From Bacteroidota bacterium (GTDB lineage: Bacteria > Bacteroidota > Bacteroidia > Chitinophagales > JADJOU01), in the NCBI GenBank assembly GCA_016713645.1, contig JADJOU010000020.1, positions 13,979 to 77,978 of the forward strand: 64,000 nucleotides of DNA, in the 5' to 3' direction. Both the position numbers and the translations under genes were made by a program. Of this stretch, positions 18,825 through 28,258 are shown piece by piece (the first letter of the stretch is position 1; the number at the start of each line of letters is the position of its first letter). Under the pieces are notes generated by a model. That model worked only from the letters and a program-made list of their open reading frames with translations. It searched no databases and had not been told where the DNA came from.

Positions 18825-20041
18825 ATTTTATAAAATTTTATCTCTTCCCTCATCACTTCTGCTAAATATTCATACTGACTGATATCATTGTATAATTGCG
18901 CGGATATGCGAATACACCAAGTCGGTTTGCCTCCACAAAGAAATGGATAGACGGGCATTTCAATCCCATGCTGATGATATAATCGCTGTTGAAGTGGGGA
19001 GAAAAAATTGAAATTATGCGCATTCGGTTTTTGCAATTCTATTCCCAATGGAAGCATGAATAAATACCCCAACATGTTTTCTGGCGCTGGCGCAGGAAGA
19101 TTGAGTGCTTTTGTCAATATTTCTTTTCCTTGTAACATCTTAGCTCTATTTTGCTCGCGCATACCACTCCAACCGCCTTGCACATGCTGTTTCACAAATG
19201 CATCTGCCTCTTTAAAACAATACCACTGCGTATTGTCTTCTGTCCCTAACCAAAAGAATTGAGCAGCCCAGCGCTCTTTTTCGTTCGTTAATGGACCATC
19301 GTGAAAATGTGAAATTTGAAGTGGAAAAATCTCCGATTGATTTGATTCTTTGACCCATAAGAATGCGGCACCATTGGGCATAAAACACCATTTGTGTAAA
19401 TTTCCAGTATAATAATCAATGGCTAAATCATCTATATTCAAATCGATCATACCCGGCGCATGTGCGCCATCGACTAGTATTTTTACTCCAGTATTTTTTA
19501 GTGCATCTGCTATTTTTTTTATGGGGAATATGATTCCTGTCGCAGAAGTTATGTGGTCTATCATCAATAATTTTGTATCCTTTTGAATTGTTGCCAATAT
19601 GGCCTCGACGACTTGATCTTCGCTTTCTATGGGAAATGGAATTTGCGCAGTATCAATCTCCCAACCATTCTTTTTTGCAAAATGAATGAGGGCCTTGCTG
19701 CATGCACCATAGGCATGATTGGTTGTCAACACCCGACTGCCTTTGGGCAATTGGATACTGCTCAATATGGTATTCACCCCTTGAGTTGCATTTTTTATAA
19801 GCACCAATTCATGGCTATTTGCGCCTAAAAAATCAGCAATCAATGCCTTGTTCTCCCACCACAAAGCTTCGCTTTGTCGCACATAGAAATGAACTGGATT
19901 GGCATACAACATCTTTTTATAAAAGTTTTGCTTATCAATTATAGGGCTGGGAGTAGAGCCAAAAGATCCGTGATTCAAAAAAGTGATGTTTTGATCAATT
20001 TGCCAATGTTGAATCATGGAGTTGTATTGCGGCTTTGTCAT
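18809..20041 (-). CDS. Class V aminotransferase-fold PLP enzyme (isopenicillin-N epimerase-like)
   Basis: 410 residues. PLP-dependent fold type I enzyme; NHGSFGSTP near the N-terminus, ATQGVNTILSS, HITSATGIIFP, VDGAHAPGMIDLNID (Asp and His contacting the cofactor) and YYTGNLHKWCFMPNGAAFLW with the Schiff-base Lys near residue 235 identify the isopenicillin-N-epimerase-like group. The true reaction may be cysteine desulfurase/lyase-like or epimerisation; the sequence does not decide. Start ATG 20041 or an in-frame ATG eight codons later. Divergent from the acyl-CoA dehydrogenase. Intact. Confidence 0.85.
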   Translation of the reverse strand: MTKPQYNSMIQHWQIDQNITFLNHGSFGSTPSPIIDKQNFYKKMLYANPVHFYVRQSEALWWENKALIADFLGANSHELVLIKNATQGVNTILSSIQLPKGSRVLTTNHAYGACSKALIHFAKKNGWEIDTAQIPFPIESEDQVVEAILATIQKDTKLLMIDHITSATGIIFPIKKIADALKNTGVKILVDGAHAPGMIDLNIDDLAIDYYTGNLHKWCFMPNGAAFLWVKESNQSEIFPLQISHFHDGPLTNEKERWAAQFFWLGTEDNTQWYCFKEADAFVKQHVQGGWSGMREQNRAKMLQGKEILTKALNLPAPAPENMLGYLFMLPLGIELQKPNAHNFNFFSPLQQRLYHQHGIEMPVYPFLCGGKPTWCIRISAQLYNDISQYEYLAEVMREEIKFYKIYFTI

Positions 20042-20152
20042 GTGGGTTTGCGTTTTGAGAAAGTGAAAGTAAATGAAAATATATTTTTTACGAGAAAATT
20101 AATTCTAACGCCGGCTGTATTTTTCTATTTTTACACCTCCAAATTTTATCCT

Positions 20153-21321
20153 ATGCCATATACAGCTCCAGATTATTATCAGATAGACGACCTATTGACA
20201 GAAGAACATAAAATAGTTCGACAATCTGTGCGTGATTTTGTCGATAAAGAAATTATGCCCATAATAGATGGCTGTGCACAGAGACATGAGCCGATTCCTG
20301 GATTGATGAAAAAATTGGGGGATATTGGCGCATTAGGACCTTATATTCCTGAGGAATATGGTGGCGCTGGTTTAGACCAAATTGCCTATGGCTTAATTAT
20401 GGTAGAGCTCGAAAGAGGAGATAGCGCTGTTCGCTCAGCAGCATCTGTTCAGAGTTCATTGGTCATGTATCCAATCTACACTTATGGAAGTGAAGAGCAG
20501 CGCAAGAAATATTTGCCAAAATTGGCTTCTGGAGATATGATTGGATGTTTTGGATTGACAGAGCCCAATCACGGTTCCAATCCAAATGGGATGGAGAGCA
20601 ATATCAAAGATATGGGGGATCATTATTTGTTGAATGGTGCTAAAATGTGGATTACAAATTCACCGCTTGCAGATATCGCCGTCGTTTGGGCAAAAGATGA
20701 GGCGGGAATTGTACGCGGAATGATTGTGGAAAGAGGGATGGAAGGGTTCTCGACGCCTGAAACGCATAATAAATGGAGTCTTCGCGCATCTATGACTGGT
20801 GAATTGGTTTTCAATAATGTCAAAATACCTAAAGAGAATATCTTGCCAAATGTCAAAGGGTTAAAGGGCCACTCTCATGCCTAAATTCAGCTCGTTATGG
20901 CATTAGTTGGGGTGTGATTGGCGCTGCTATGGATTGTTATGATACCGCCTTGCGCTATGCACTCGATCGCAGACAATTTGGACGACCAATTGCAGGATTC
21001 CAATTGCAACAAAAGAAATTGGCAGAGTTTATTACCGAGATTACAAAAGCCCAATTATTGGCTTGGAGATTAGGCGTATTGAAAAATGCAGATAAAGCTA
21101 GTCCTGCTCAAATTTCAATGGCTAAGAGAAACAATGTACACATGGCATTAGAAATTGCCAGAGAATCTCGTCAAATATTGGGTGGAATGGGAATTGTTGG
21201 GGACTTCCCAATGATGCGCCATGCGGCAAATCTAGAATCTGTGATTACTTACGAAGGTACTCATGATGTGCATCTCTTGATTACTGGAAATGATATCACT
21301 GGACTCAATGCTTTTGAATAA
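20153..21321 (+). CDS. Acyl-CoA dehydrogenase, glutaryl-CoA dehydrogenase-like (frameshifted)
   Basis: FAD-dependent oxidation of an acyl-CoA, probably glutaryl-CoA to crotonyl-CoA in lysine/tryptophan breakdown. About 389 residues after adding one base at 20863-20868 (A3/G3). Motifs: PEEYGGAGLDQIAYG, CFGLTEPNHGSNP (FAD contact), MWITNSPLADI, then, after the break, GPLSCLNSARYGISWGVIGAA, RRQFGRPIAGFQLQQKKLA and the catalytic-Glu segment ITYEGTHDVH. The TYEGT placement and SCLNxARYGI are typical of glutaryl-CoA dehydrogenases. An upstream in-frame extension to 19874 overlaps the divergent gene and is rejected; ATG 20153 gives the usual N-terminus. Confidence 0.88.
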
Positions 21322-21342
21322 AAGGCTTTGATCCATCTCCGA

Positions 21343-21760
21343 TTAGCTAAAATATTTTCGAACAATTTCATTCAAAATTTCAATCGATAGCGGTTTGTTT
21401 TGAAATTCTGTCACTTCTTTTTAATTCTCTTGCCCTTGCTTTCTCGTCTGGATTTAAAGAAGTCGTGAGCATGATGATGAGTGCTTTAGATTTTAATTGA
21501 TTCTCCAATTGCCGATATTCCTCTAGAAATTCAAATCCATTCATTTTTGGCATATTGATATCTAAGAAGATGAGTTCTGCTTTCGGATATGAATCTGATA
21601 GAGTTGGGTCGTTTGATTTCTCAATATACTCCAATGCTTCTATTCCATTAGAAACGACCTTGACTATATTGCATACATTTGCATCTTTGATGATGAGTTT
21701 GTGATAGAAATTATCACTTTCATTGTCATCGACTAGAAGTATACAATTGATTTTTTTCAT
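21343..21760 (-). CDS. Single-domain response regulator receiver protein (frameshift near C-terminus)
   Basis: About 139 residues, a CheY-like receiver without an output domain. Acidic pair at 11-12 (LVDDNESDNFYH), phosphoacceptor Asp near residue 67 (IFLDINMPKMNGFEF) and Thr in MLTTSLNPDE. An extra base in the T5 run at 21418-21422 diverts the last part; correction gives ELKEVTEFQNKPLSIEIL and a stop at 21343, including the conserved Lys-Pro of the fold. It follows the histidine kinase by 11 bp on the same strand and is almost surely its partner. The DDNESDNFYH pattern matches Bacteroidota and cyanobacterial Rcp1-like receivers. Confidence 0.9.
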
Positions 21761-21771
21761 AAAGAAAATAT

Positions 21772-24336
21772 TTAAATTATATTTTTTGAAATGGTAAAAA
21801 AGAAGGTGCTTCCCTCGCCTAATTTGGATTCAACCCATATCTTGCCATTGTGTTGTAAGACAATTTTCTTGCATGTAGCTAATCCAATTCCCGTGCCTAA
21901 ATATTCTGAATCATTGTGCAAGCGCTGAAAAATAATGAAAATTCGATTGTTGAATTGCTTGTCAATTCCAATGCCATTGTCTTTTACGGAGAATAAATAA
22001 TCATTTTCATTTTCAATACAATTTACGACAATTGAGGGTTGGTCGTTTTTTTTCTGAAATTTTATAGCATTGCTGATTAAATTTTGAAATAAATTCTTCA
22101 GTTCAATTTCATTGGCCTTTATTATGGGCATTGGGCTAATAGAAATTTTTGCGTGGCTTTCTTGAATGCTTGCTGAGAGCTCATCTATGACCTCTTTGAT
22201 CAATAGATTGCAATCCAAAGTCTCTATTCTTATTTTTTTTCCAATTCTTGAAAAGTCGAGCAAATCTTTGATGAGATGTTGCATTTTAGAACTGGCTTTT
22301 GAAATAAATTTTAAATAATTGTTTTCATCTTCTGATCTATTGGTTTCCTGTTTATTTAAGAGTCCAACAAAATTGGAAATGGTTCGAAGGGGCTCTTGCA
22401 AATCATGCGATGCGACATAAACAAATTGCTCCAATTCTTTATTAACTGCAGCAAGTTCTTGAGATTTCTTCACCAATTCGGCTTCGGTAATTTTTCGCTC
22501 TTTTATATCTCTTGATGCCTCCATCAATTCTGCATTGATTTGCTTCAATTTTTCGTTGATTTGTTCGTATTCTTTGTTTTTTATTAAAAGATCTTTCTCA
22601 TTCTTCTCCGCTAATTCCTTGGCATTGATTAATTCAATTTCCATGAGTTTGCGTTCAGTAATATCTCGAATCGTTCCAACCATCGAGGTTAATTCACCTC
22701 TTTCATTGAATTTAAGATGCCCTACGCCGTATACCCAGCGCTCTGCTCCATCATTCTGTCTTATTATTTTGTATTCTTTATTGAACTGTCCTCTTTTCGC
22801 AATGACTTCTTGAGTAAAATAGGTATTCATCGTATCCTTCCAATCTGGATGGAGAATTGCTACCCAATTTTCTATGTTTTTTTCATAGTTTGATGGGATA
22901 CCAAAAATTTTATCGAGTATTTCAGATGAATCCCATTGTCCAGTATTTAAATCTAAAACGTATGTTCCGAGATTGGCTATTAATTGCGTTTCATTTAGGA
23001 AATTTTTGCCTTCAATCAAACTTTTTTCAATTAGTTTATATTGCGTGATGTCGTGAAATGTCGTGACAAATCGATTGTTCTGAATGGGAGAGGAGGAAAC
23101 GATAAAGTATTTATTGCTGTTTTCGCGAAATGCTTCAAAATGAGTCGTGCTCTTGACATCTCGTTGCTTCAACAGATATGCTTTGATTTTCTCTGGTTCA
23201 ACACCATATAATTCACTAGCCTTGCTTCCAATCACTTTTACTTCTTTATTGTAATCGGCCAATTGATAGAAGGCTTCATTCACTTCAATAATCCGGTAGT
23301 CAATCATTTCACCGGCCTCATTGTATATAATTTCATTTAGTGCAACACCTTCTAACAATGTTTTGAATATTTGGCGCAATCTATCTTCGCTGTCTTTTCT
23401 CAAAGCTTCTTCTTTCTTTTTCTCTCTAATATCTGTGATACTTCCTCGCACTAGAACCCCTTTTTCTGATGGAATTTTGACCAATTGTACTTCACATAAA
23501 ATTTCCTTGCCCTCGCTATCAATATGTACCCATTCAAATTTGGGTTTGCCTCCTTTTAAAGCATAATCAAGATGTTTTTTAGCCGCATCTATGGATTTTT
23601 CTCCGTTGGGTTGATGCAATGGGCAGATTTCATTCAGCCCAATTTCAGTAATCTTTTCAGCACTTAATTTAAGTAATTGAAGTGCGCTAAGACTATAAGA
23701 AACAAATTTTTGAGACTCCATATCTATTACGACGAGAGCCTCAGGTGAATTTTCTACAAGAACTCTATAGGCTGCTTTTCCTTGTATTAGGGACTCTGAC
23801 GCTTGTTTTAATTCAATGTTTAATTGTCGAATTTTTTCATTTTCACTTAGTATTTCTTCATTTTTTTGCTTGAGAAATTCTGCTTGTTTTCTATGAGTTA
23901 TATCAGTGATATTCGATACAAAGTAGGTCTTGGAATTTAATTCAAATGAAGACACCACAACTTGAACAGGAAAAAGTCTTCCTGATTTGTGTTGAAAAAC
24001 CAATTCAATTCCCTCTTTAGGGGACAAGTTATCTAAACTCTGATAGAATGATTCACTGATTTTATCCAATTCCATCTTTGGCCAGTGATCATAAGGGGGA
24101 TATTTATGCAGGACCTCTGATGCTTCATAGCCAATCAAATTGCAAAAGGTTTGATTGACGTAAATTTTTTTTCCGTCTGCATCACTCACAGAGATTCCGC
24201 TTTGAATCGACCGCTCAATCGCATTTCTAAATATGACATCTTCATGCAAATCATTTGATGCATGACCTGATTTAAGTCTTTGTAATTCGGACTCTAATTC
24301 ATTAATTCTATGTTGAAGAGTTTCCGTATTTGGCAT
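21772..24336 (-). CDS. Multi-PAS sensor histidine kinase
   Basis: 854 residues without clear membrane segments, so probably a cytoplasmic sensor. A short N-terminal coiled coil is followed by about four PAS domains (about 30-150, 190-310, 320-435 and 450-575; several end in ITDITHRK- or DITERK-type PAC segments), a coiled coil (about 575-650), a HisKA domain with VYVASHDLQEPLRTISNF (phospho-His near 660) and a HATPase domain with NLISNAIKFQ, DNGIGID and GTGIGLATC. The fold resembles bacteriophytochrome-type kinases lacking GAF/PHY. The signal is unknown. The receiver gene is 11 bp downstream, forming a two-component pair. Confidence 0.93.
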   Translation of the reverse strand: MPNTETLQHRINELESELQRLKSGHASNDLHEDVIFRNAIERSIQSGISVSDADGKKIYVNQTFCNLIGYEASEVLHKYPPYDHWPKMELDKISESFYQSLDNLSPKEGIELVFQHKSGRLFPVQVVVSSFELNSKTYFVSNITDITHRKQAEFLKQKNEEILSENEKIRQLNIELKQASESLIQGKAAYRVLVENSPEALVVIDMESQKFVSYSLSALQLLKLSAEKITEIGLNEICPLHQPNGEKSIDAAKKHLDYALKGGKPKFEWVHIDSEGKEILCEVQLVKIPSEKGVLVRGSITDIREKKKEEALRKDSEDRLRQIFKTLLEGVALNEIIYNEAGEMIDYRIIEVNEAFYQLADYNKEVKVIGSKASELYGVEPEKIKAYLLKQRDVKSTTHFEAFRENSNKYFIVSSSPIQNNRFVTTFHDITQYKLIEKSLIEGKNFLNETQLIANLGTYVLDLNTGQWDSSEILDKIFGIPSNYEKNIENWVAILHPDWKDTMNTYFTQEVIAKRGQFNKEYKIIRQNDGAERWVYGVGHLKFNERGELTSMVGTIRDITERKLMEIELINAKELAEKNEKDLLIKNKEYEQINEKLKQINAELMEASRDIKERKITEAELVKKSQELAAVNKELEQFVYVASHDLQEPLRTISNFVGLLNKQETNRSEDENNYLKFISKASSKMQHLIKDLLDFSRIGKKIRIETLDCNLLIKEVIDELSASIQESHAKISISPMPIIKANEIELKNLFQNLISNAIKFQKKNDQPSIVVNCIENENDYLFSVKDNGIGIDKQFNNRIFIIFQRLHNDSEYLGTGIGLATCKKIVLQHNGKIWVESKLGEGSTFFFTISKNII

Positions 24337-24482
24337 ATTTAATCTATGTAAAAGTGTGCAATGAAATTCCTCGACTTAAAGTATAAGAGATGCTGTCAAT
24401 AAAGATATGAATTTCAACGAGAAAATGCAAGTTTTGGGGCAATATTTTGTGAATATGGAAAAAAGAAGGATTGACAAAAACA

Positions 24483-24519
24483 AAAAACCCGATTGTTTTG
24501 AATACAATCGGGTTTTTAA
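24483..24519. terminator. Bidirectional intrinsic terminator
   Basis: AAAACCCGATTGT and ACAATCGGGTTTT form a 13-bp perfect hairpin around a 7-nt loop (TTTGAAT), with A-rich sequence on the left and T5 on the right. It sits just after the stop of the minus-strand lipoprotein at 24537 and upstream of the histidine kinase, so it terminates the lipoprotein transcript. Confidence 0.85.
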
Positions 24520-24536
24520 AATTATAAATTATTTAA

Positions 24537-25286
24537 TTACTTAAGCGTAATCACCTTTGCAAGAGCCAATTCATTAACGATTGCATAAGTTTTTCCACCG
24601 ACAGTCTTGGTTTCAAAATTAAAAGGGCATATAGCAACACTGCCTGATCCTGTTCCCAATGTTTTCAATTCTGTTGAAGTAAAAGTAACTGATTTAGTTG
24701 TTCCACCAGCTCTTTTGAGCAATAATTTGCCATTAGAACCGCCAGAAATTTGGAAATAAACTGAATCTGCATTAAGTACATTAGAAGTTGTAGAAAGGGT
24801 AAAATCAGTCGCCGTATTTATTTCAGCTGAACTCATATTGACTGATCCTGCCTTAGGCATAATCTTAGCTGTTGTGAAATCAAGCGCAGCAACTCCATTA
24901 GCAGAATTACCACTTACTTTCCATTTGATAGAACTTCCTAAATTAATTCCTGTAGGATTCGTCATTCCTGGTGTAAAGACATATGTTTTGTTTGTTTGAA
25001 TTCCAAGCGCTTGATCATTTAATGTAACTGTTCCTGCATCTACATATGTGCCAGCAGATAAGTTTCCAAAAACAGCTACACCTGTTCCTAGTTCAACATC
25101 ATAGGTTGTTCCCAAAGCAGTTGTAGATGTTAGGGTATTGATTGCAATTAAACCGCCATCAACTGCGCCGAATGAAGGCTGCGGATTTGCTGCAGAAGTA
25201 TTTGTTGTGGGAGTGGTGGTGGTAGTTTTAGTGCACGAAACGCCAATAGCGCTTATGATTGCAAAAGCTAAAATTAATTTGTTCAT
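24537..25286 (-). CDS. Predicted lipoprotein, Thr-rich linker, unknown function
   Basis: 249 residues from ATG 25286; the earlier in-frame start at 25319 adds no signal-like sequence. A signal peptide (LILAFAIISAIGVSC) ends in a lipobox Cys near residue 18, followed by a TKTTTTTPTTNTS linker and a long Gly/Thr/Ser-rich beta-like domain without recognised family motifs. Bounded by its own promoter-like element at 25317-25346 and the terminator at 24483-24519, so it is a single-gene transcript. Likely surface- or periplasm-facing. Function unknown. Confidence 0.75.
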   Translation of the reverse strand: MNKLILAFAIISAIGVSCTKTTTTTPTTNTSAANPQPSFGAVDGGLIAINTLTSTTALGTTYDVELGTGVAVFGNLSAGTYVDAGTVTLNDQALGIQTNKTYVFTPGMTNPTGINLGSSIKWKVSGNSANGVAALDFTTAKIMPKAGSVNMSSAEINTATDFTLSTTSNVLNADSVYFQISGGSNGKLLLKRAGGTTKSVTFTSTELKTLGTGSGSVAICPFNFETKTVGGKTYAIVNELALAKVITLK

Positions 25287-25316
25287 GTTATTTGATTTTG
25301 TAGTTAATAATGGATG

Positions 25317-25346
25317 CAAAAGTAATGAGTTTTTTCAATACTGCAA
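25317..25346 (-). promoter_or_regulatory. Bacteroidota-type promoter for the lipoprotein at 24537-25286
   Basis: On the minus strand TTG (25346-25344), a 19-nt spacer and TACTTTTG (25324-25317) match the -33/-7 consensus TTG-(19-21)-TAnnTTTG. The -7 element lies about 30 nt before the ATG at 25286. It falls between the 3' end of korB and this gene, where an independent promoter is expected. Confidence 0.55.
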
Positions 25347-25370
25347 AAAGTAAGATATCGTTCAAATTTT

Positions 25371-26423
25371 TTATCTCAAAGATGCATTGATATCTTCTAA
25401 AGCAATTGAGCCTGGGCATAAATCTCTTTCTGTCAGGATGTTGAGCGGTGTGTCGCTTGTTTGAATGACATGATGTAAATCTTGGCTATCGCCATCTACG
25501 AAGAGCATACCGGTTAGAATTTCTCCGCGCTCCTTGGCACTTTGCATGGCATTGATTGCGGAATGTCTATTCGTGGGGTCCCAGTTTTCTTCTAATTTGC
25601 TCAATACCATAGATGAACCATCGTGCATTTTTACAGTAGCAGTACTTCCTTCCTCATATTTAGTTGTGATCTCTGCCATTTCTGGCACAAAATCAATCGT
25701 AGAAGTGGCTTCTATATGTTGACGAACATAATCATATGATTTTGTCGATCCAACATTGTTATTAAAAGTAACACATGGAGAAATCACATTGATAAAGGCA
25801 AAACCTGGATGGTTCATGGCTGCTTTTATCAATGGAATCATTTGGGACTTATCTCCTGAAAAGCTTTGGGCAACAAACCCAGCACCCAATTCAATCGCTA
25901 AACTCGCCAAATCTATTGATTCAAACAAATTCGTTTTCCCTGATTTATTTTTTGAACCCATATCGGCTGTAGCTGAATCTTGACCTTTAGTAAGACCATA
26001 ACAGCCATTATTCATCACGATATAGACCATGTTTAAATTTCTTCGGACGACATGAACAAATTGCCCCATGCCTATGGAGGCGCTATCGCCATCTCCTGAA
26101 ACACCTAAATAGATTAAGTCTCTATTGGCCAAATTTGCCCCTGTTGCAACCGATGGCATCCTGCCATGCACCGAATTGAACCCATGTGAATTGCTCAGAA
26201 AGTACGCAGGTGTTTTTGAGGAACAACCAATTCCTGAGAGTTTAGCCAAGCGATGTGGTTCTATATTTAAATCAAAACAAGATTGGACGATCGCGGCACT
26301 GATAGAATCATGACCACAGCCTGCACATAGCGTGGAGAGCGCACCTTCATAATAATCGACAGAATAACCCAATTTGTTTTTCGGCAATTCTGGATGTCTA
26401 AATTTTGGACGTACATATGTCAT
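25371..26423 (-). CDS. korB: 2-oxoglutarate (2-oxoacid):ferredoxin oxidoreductase, beta subunit
   Basis: 350 residues. TPP-binding subunit of the CoA-acylating 2-oxoacid oxidoreductase that passes electrons to ferredoxin. CAGCGHDSI near residue 34, a central GIGCSSKTP and the TPP/Mg motif GVSGDGDSASIG...NNGCYGLTKGQ are visible; the Cys residues can hold the proximal 4Fe-4S cluster. It follows korA by 20 bp in a minus-strand operon with the FAD/Fe-S subunit. 2-oxoglutarate is favoured from the fused gamma-alpha architecture of the partner; pyruvate-type enzymes are usually arranged differently. Intact. Confidence 0.92.
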   Translation of the reverse strand: MTYVRPKFRHPELPKNKLGYSVDYYEGALSTLCAGCGHDSISAAIVQSCFDLNIEPHRLAKLSGIGCSSKTPAYFLSNSHGFNSVHGRMPSVATGANLANRDLIYLGVSGDGDSASIGMGQFVHVVRRNLNMVYIVMNNGCYGLTKGQDSATADMGSKNKSGKTNLFESIDLASLAIELGAGFVAQSFSGDKSQMIPLIKAAMNHPGFAFINVISPCVTFNNNVGSTKSYDYVRQHIEATSTIDFVPEMAEITTKYEEGSTATVKMHDGSSMVLSKLEENWDPTNRHSAINAMQSAKERGEILTGMLFVDGDSQDLHHVIQTSDTPLNILTERDLCPGSIALEDINASLR

Positions 26424-26443
26424 ATTTCAACGCGTTTATTTGA

Positions 26444-28258
26444 TTATTTAGTATTCGTAAGGTGTTGTTTGATTTCCTTGAAAATCTGATTCGCCGTAAT
26501 CGGCATGCCATCATAATTTAAGATAGGGATGAGTTTTTGCGGACTTGCTTGTAATTCTATCATCAAAAGACTGCGCATTTGTGCATCTCGATTTTGTTCG
26601 ATGACAAATATCGTCTCATGAGAATCTATAAATGCATTGACATCTTGATTAAAAGGAAAAGCTCTGATACGCATTGCGTCCACGAAAACATTTTCTTCTT
26701 TTAACATATCCATCGCTTCTTCTGATGAATAGGTCGAAGTGCCAAAAAACAAAATACCGCAGGCATTGCCTTTATTGGTTGGATAGCTGAATGGTTTTGG
26801 AACAAGACTCTTTGATGTTTCCCATTTCACCATCAATCTATCCATGTTTTTTTGATAGGCCCCGCTATCTTCTGTATATGCAGCATACTCATCTCTAGAT
26901 GTGCCTCGCGTAAAGAATGATCCTTTGGTGGGGTGTGTTCCGGGAATTGTTCTATAGGGAATTCCGTCGCCATCTACATCTAAGTATCTTCCAAATCTTT
27001 TAATCTTATCCAATTCCTCAGCGTTCAATACTTTTCCTCTTTTGTATTTGCGATTATCGTCCCATACAAATGGCTCTGAGAGATGGTCATTCATTCCCAA
27101 ATCTAAATCAGTGAGCATTATAACAGGGGTCTGAATTTGTTCCGCCAAGTCAAATGCGTCAGCGGTCATTTCAAAGCATTCTCTCGGTGTGGAAGGAAAT
27201 AAGAGGATATGTTTTGTGTCGCCATGAGATGCATAGGCAGCTTCTAATACATCTGATTGCTGTGTTCTTGTTGGCATGCCTGTTGAAGGCCCCGATCTTT
27301 GCACATCAATCAATACAGTGGGTACCTAAGCGAAATAGGCCAATCCCAAAAATTCATTCATGAGTGAAAGTCCTGGTCCGCTCGTCGCAGTAAAGGACCT
27401 AGAGCCATTCCAATTCGCTCCGATAACCATACCGATCGCAGCCAATTCATCCTCTGCTTGAACAATGGCTACATTTCTCTTCTTCGTTACTGGATCTGTT
27501 CTAAATTCATCTGAATAGTCCATAAAAGCTTCCACCACTGATGTCGAAGGCGTGATGGGATACCACGCAGCAACAGTCGCCCCGCCATATACAGCACCTA
27601 ATCCGCATGCAGTATTGCCATCAATCATTATTCGATCGCCGATCAAATTCCTTCGCTCTACTTTGATATCGAGTGGATATGAAAATGCTGATGAACATAA
27701 TCTACGCCAATTTGAAGTGCTTTAACATTGAGAGGGATTAGTTTTTCCTTACCCTTGAATTGGTCAGATAATAAATCTTCCAATACATTGAATTCAATGT
27801 TTAGCAATGCTGAAAGAGCCCCAACATAGATGATGTTTTTTAAACAATTGTCGCTGTCTTGGATCTGTATAAGTGGCATTGCATATTTCGGTAATCGGAA
27901 TACCGATGTACTGAATATCCTTGCGCAATTGTTCGTCGTGAATTTTCTTTGAACAGTCGTAAAAGAAATAGCCACCTTCTCTTACACTTGCCATATCCTT
28001 AATAAAACTCTGTGGGTTCATTGCCACAACAAGGTCGATATGTTCTCTTCTTCCGAGATATCCTTTTTCGCTTACCCTTACTTCATACCATGTGGGCAAA
28101 CCCTGAATATTGGAGGGGAATATATTTTTAGGGGTCACACAAACACCCATCCTGAAAATAGATTTGGTAAATAGAAAATTGGCACTGGCTGAACCAGTTC
28201 CATTCACATTTGCAAACCTGACGACGAAGTCGTTTACTTTGCTTTCTTTTAATGACAT
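26444..28258 (-). CDS. korA: 2-oxoglutarate:ferredoxin oxidoreductase, fused gamma-alpha subunit (two frameshifts and one in-frame stop)
   Basis: About 605 residues when rebuilt. The N-terminal gamma domain (VVRFANVNGTGSASANFLF) is joined to an alpha domain (GDRIMIDGNTACGLGAVYGGA, AWYPITPSTSVVE, ATSGPGLSLMNEFLGLAYFA, DVQRSGPSTGMPTRTQQSD). Breaks: an extra base in the T6 run at 27836-27841, a missing base at 27660-27664, and a TAG codon at 27328-27326 where the family has Glu. Similarity is continuous through all three. The ATG at 28258 overlaps the preceding oxidoreductase gene by 10 bp. With korB it oxidises 2-oxoglutarate to succinyl-CoA in the TCA cycle. Three lesions in one central enzyme favour sequence error. 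Confidence 0.88.

Noticed and set aside
27326..27328. Recoding of TAG as an amino acid in this organism
   Set aside because: TAG ends other genes here (Rel/Spo at 8284-8286, elaA at 14471-14473), so the in-frame cases are more likely errors or mutations.
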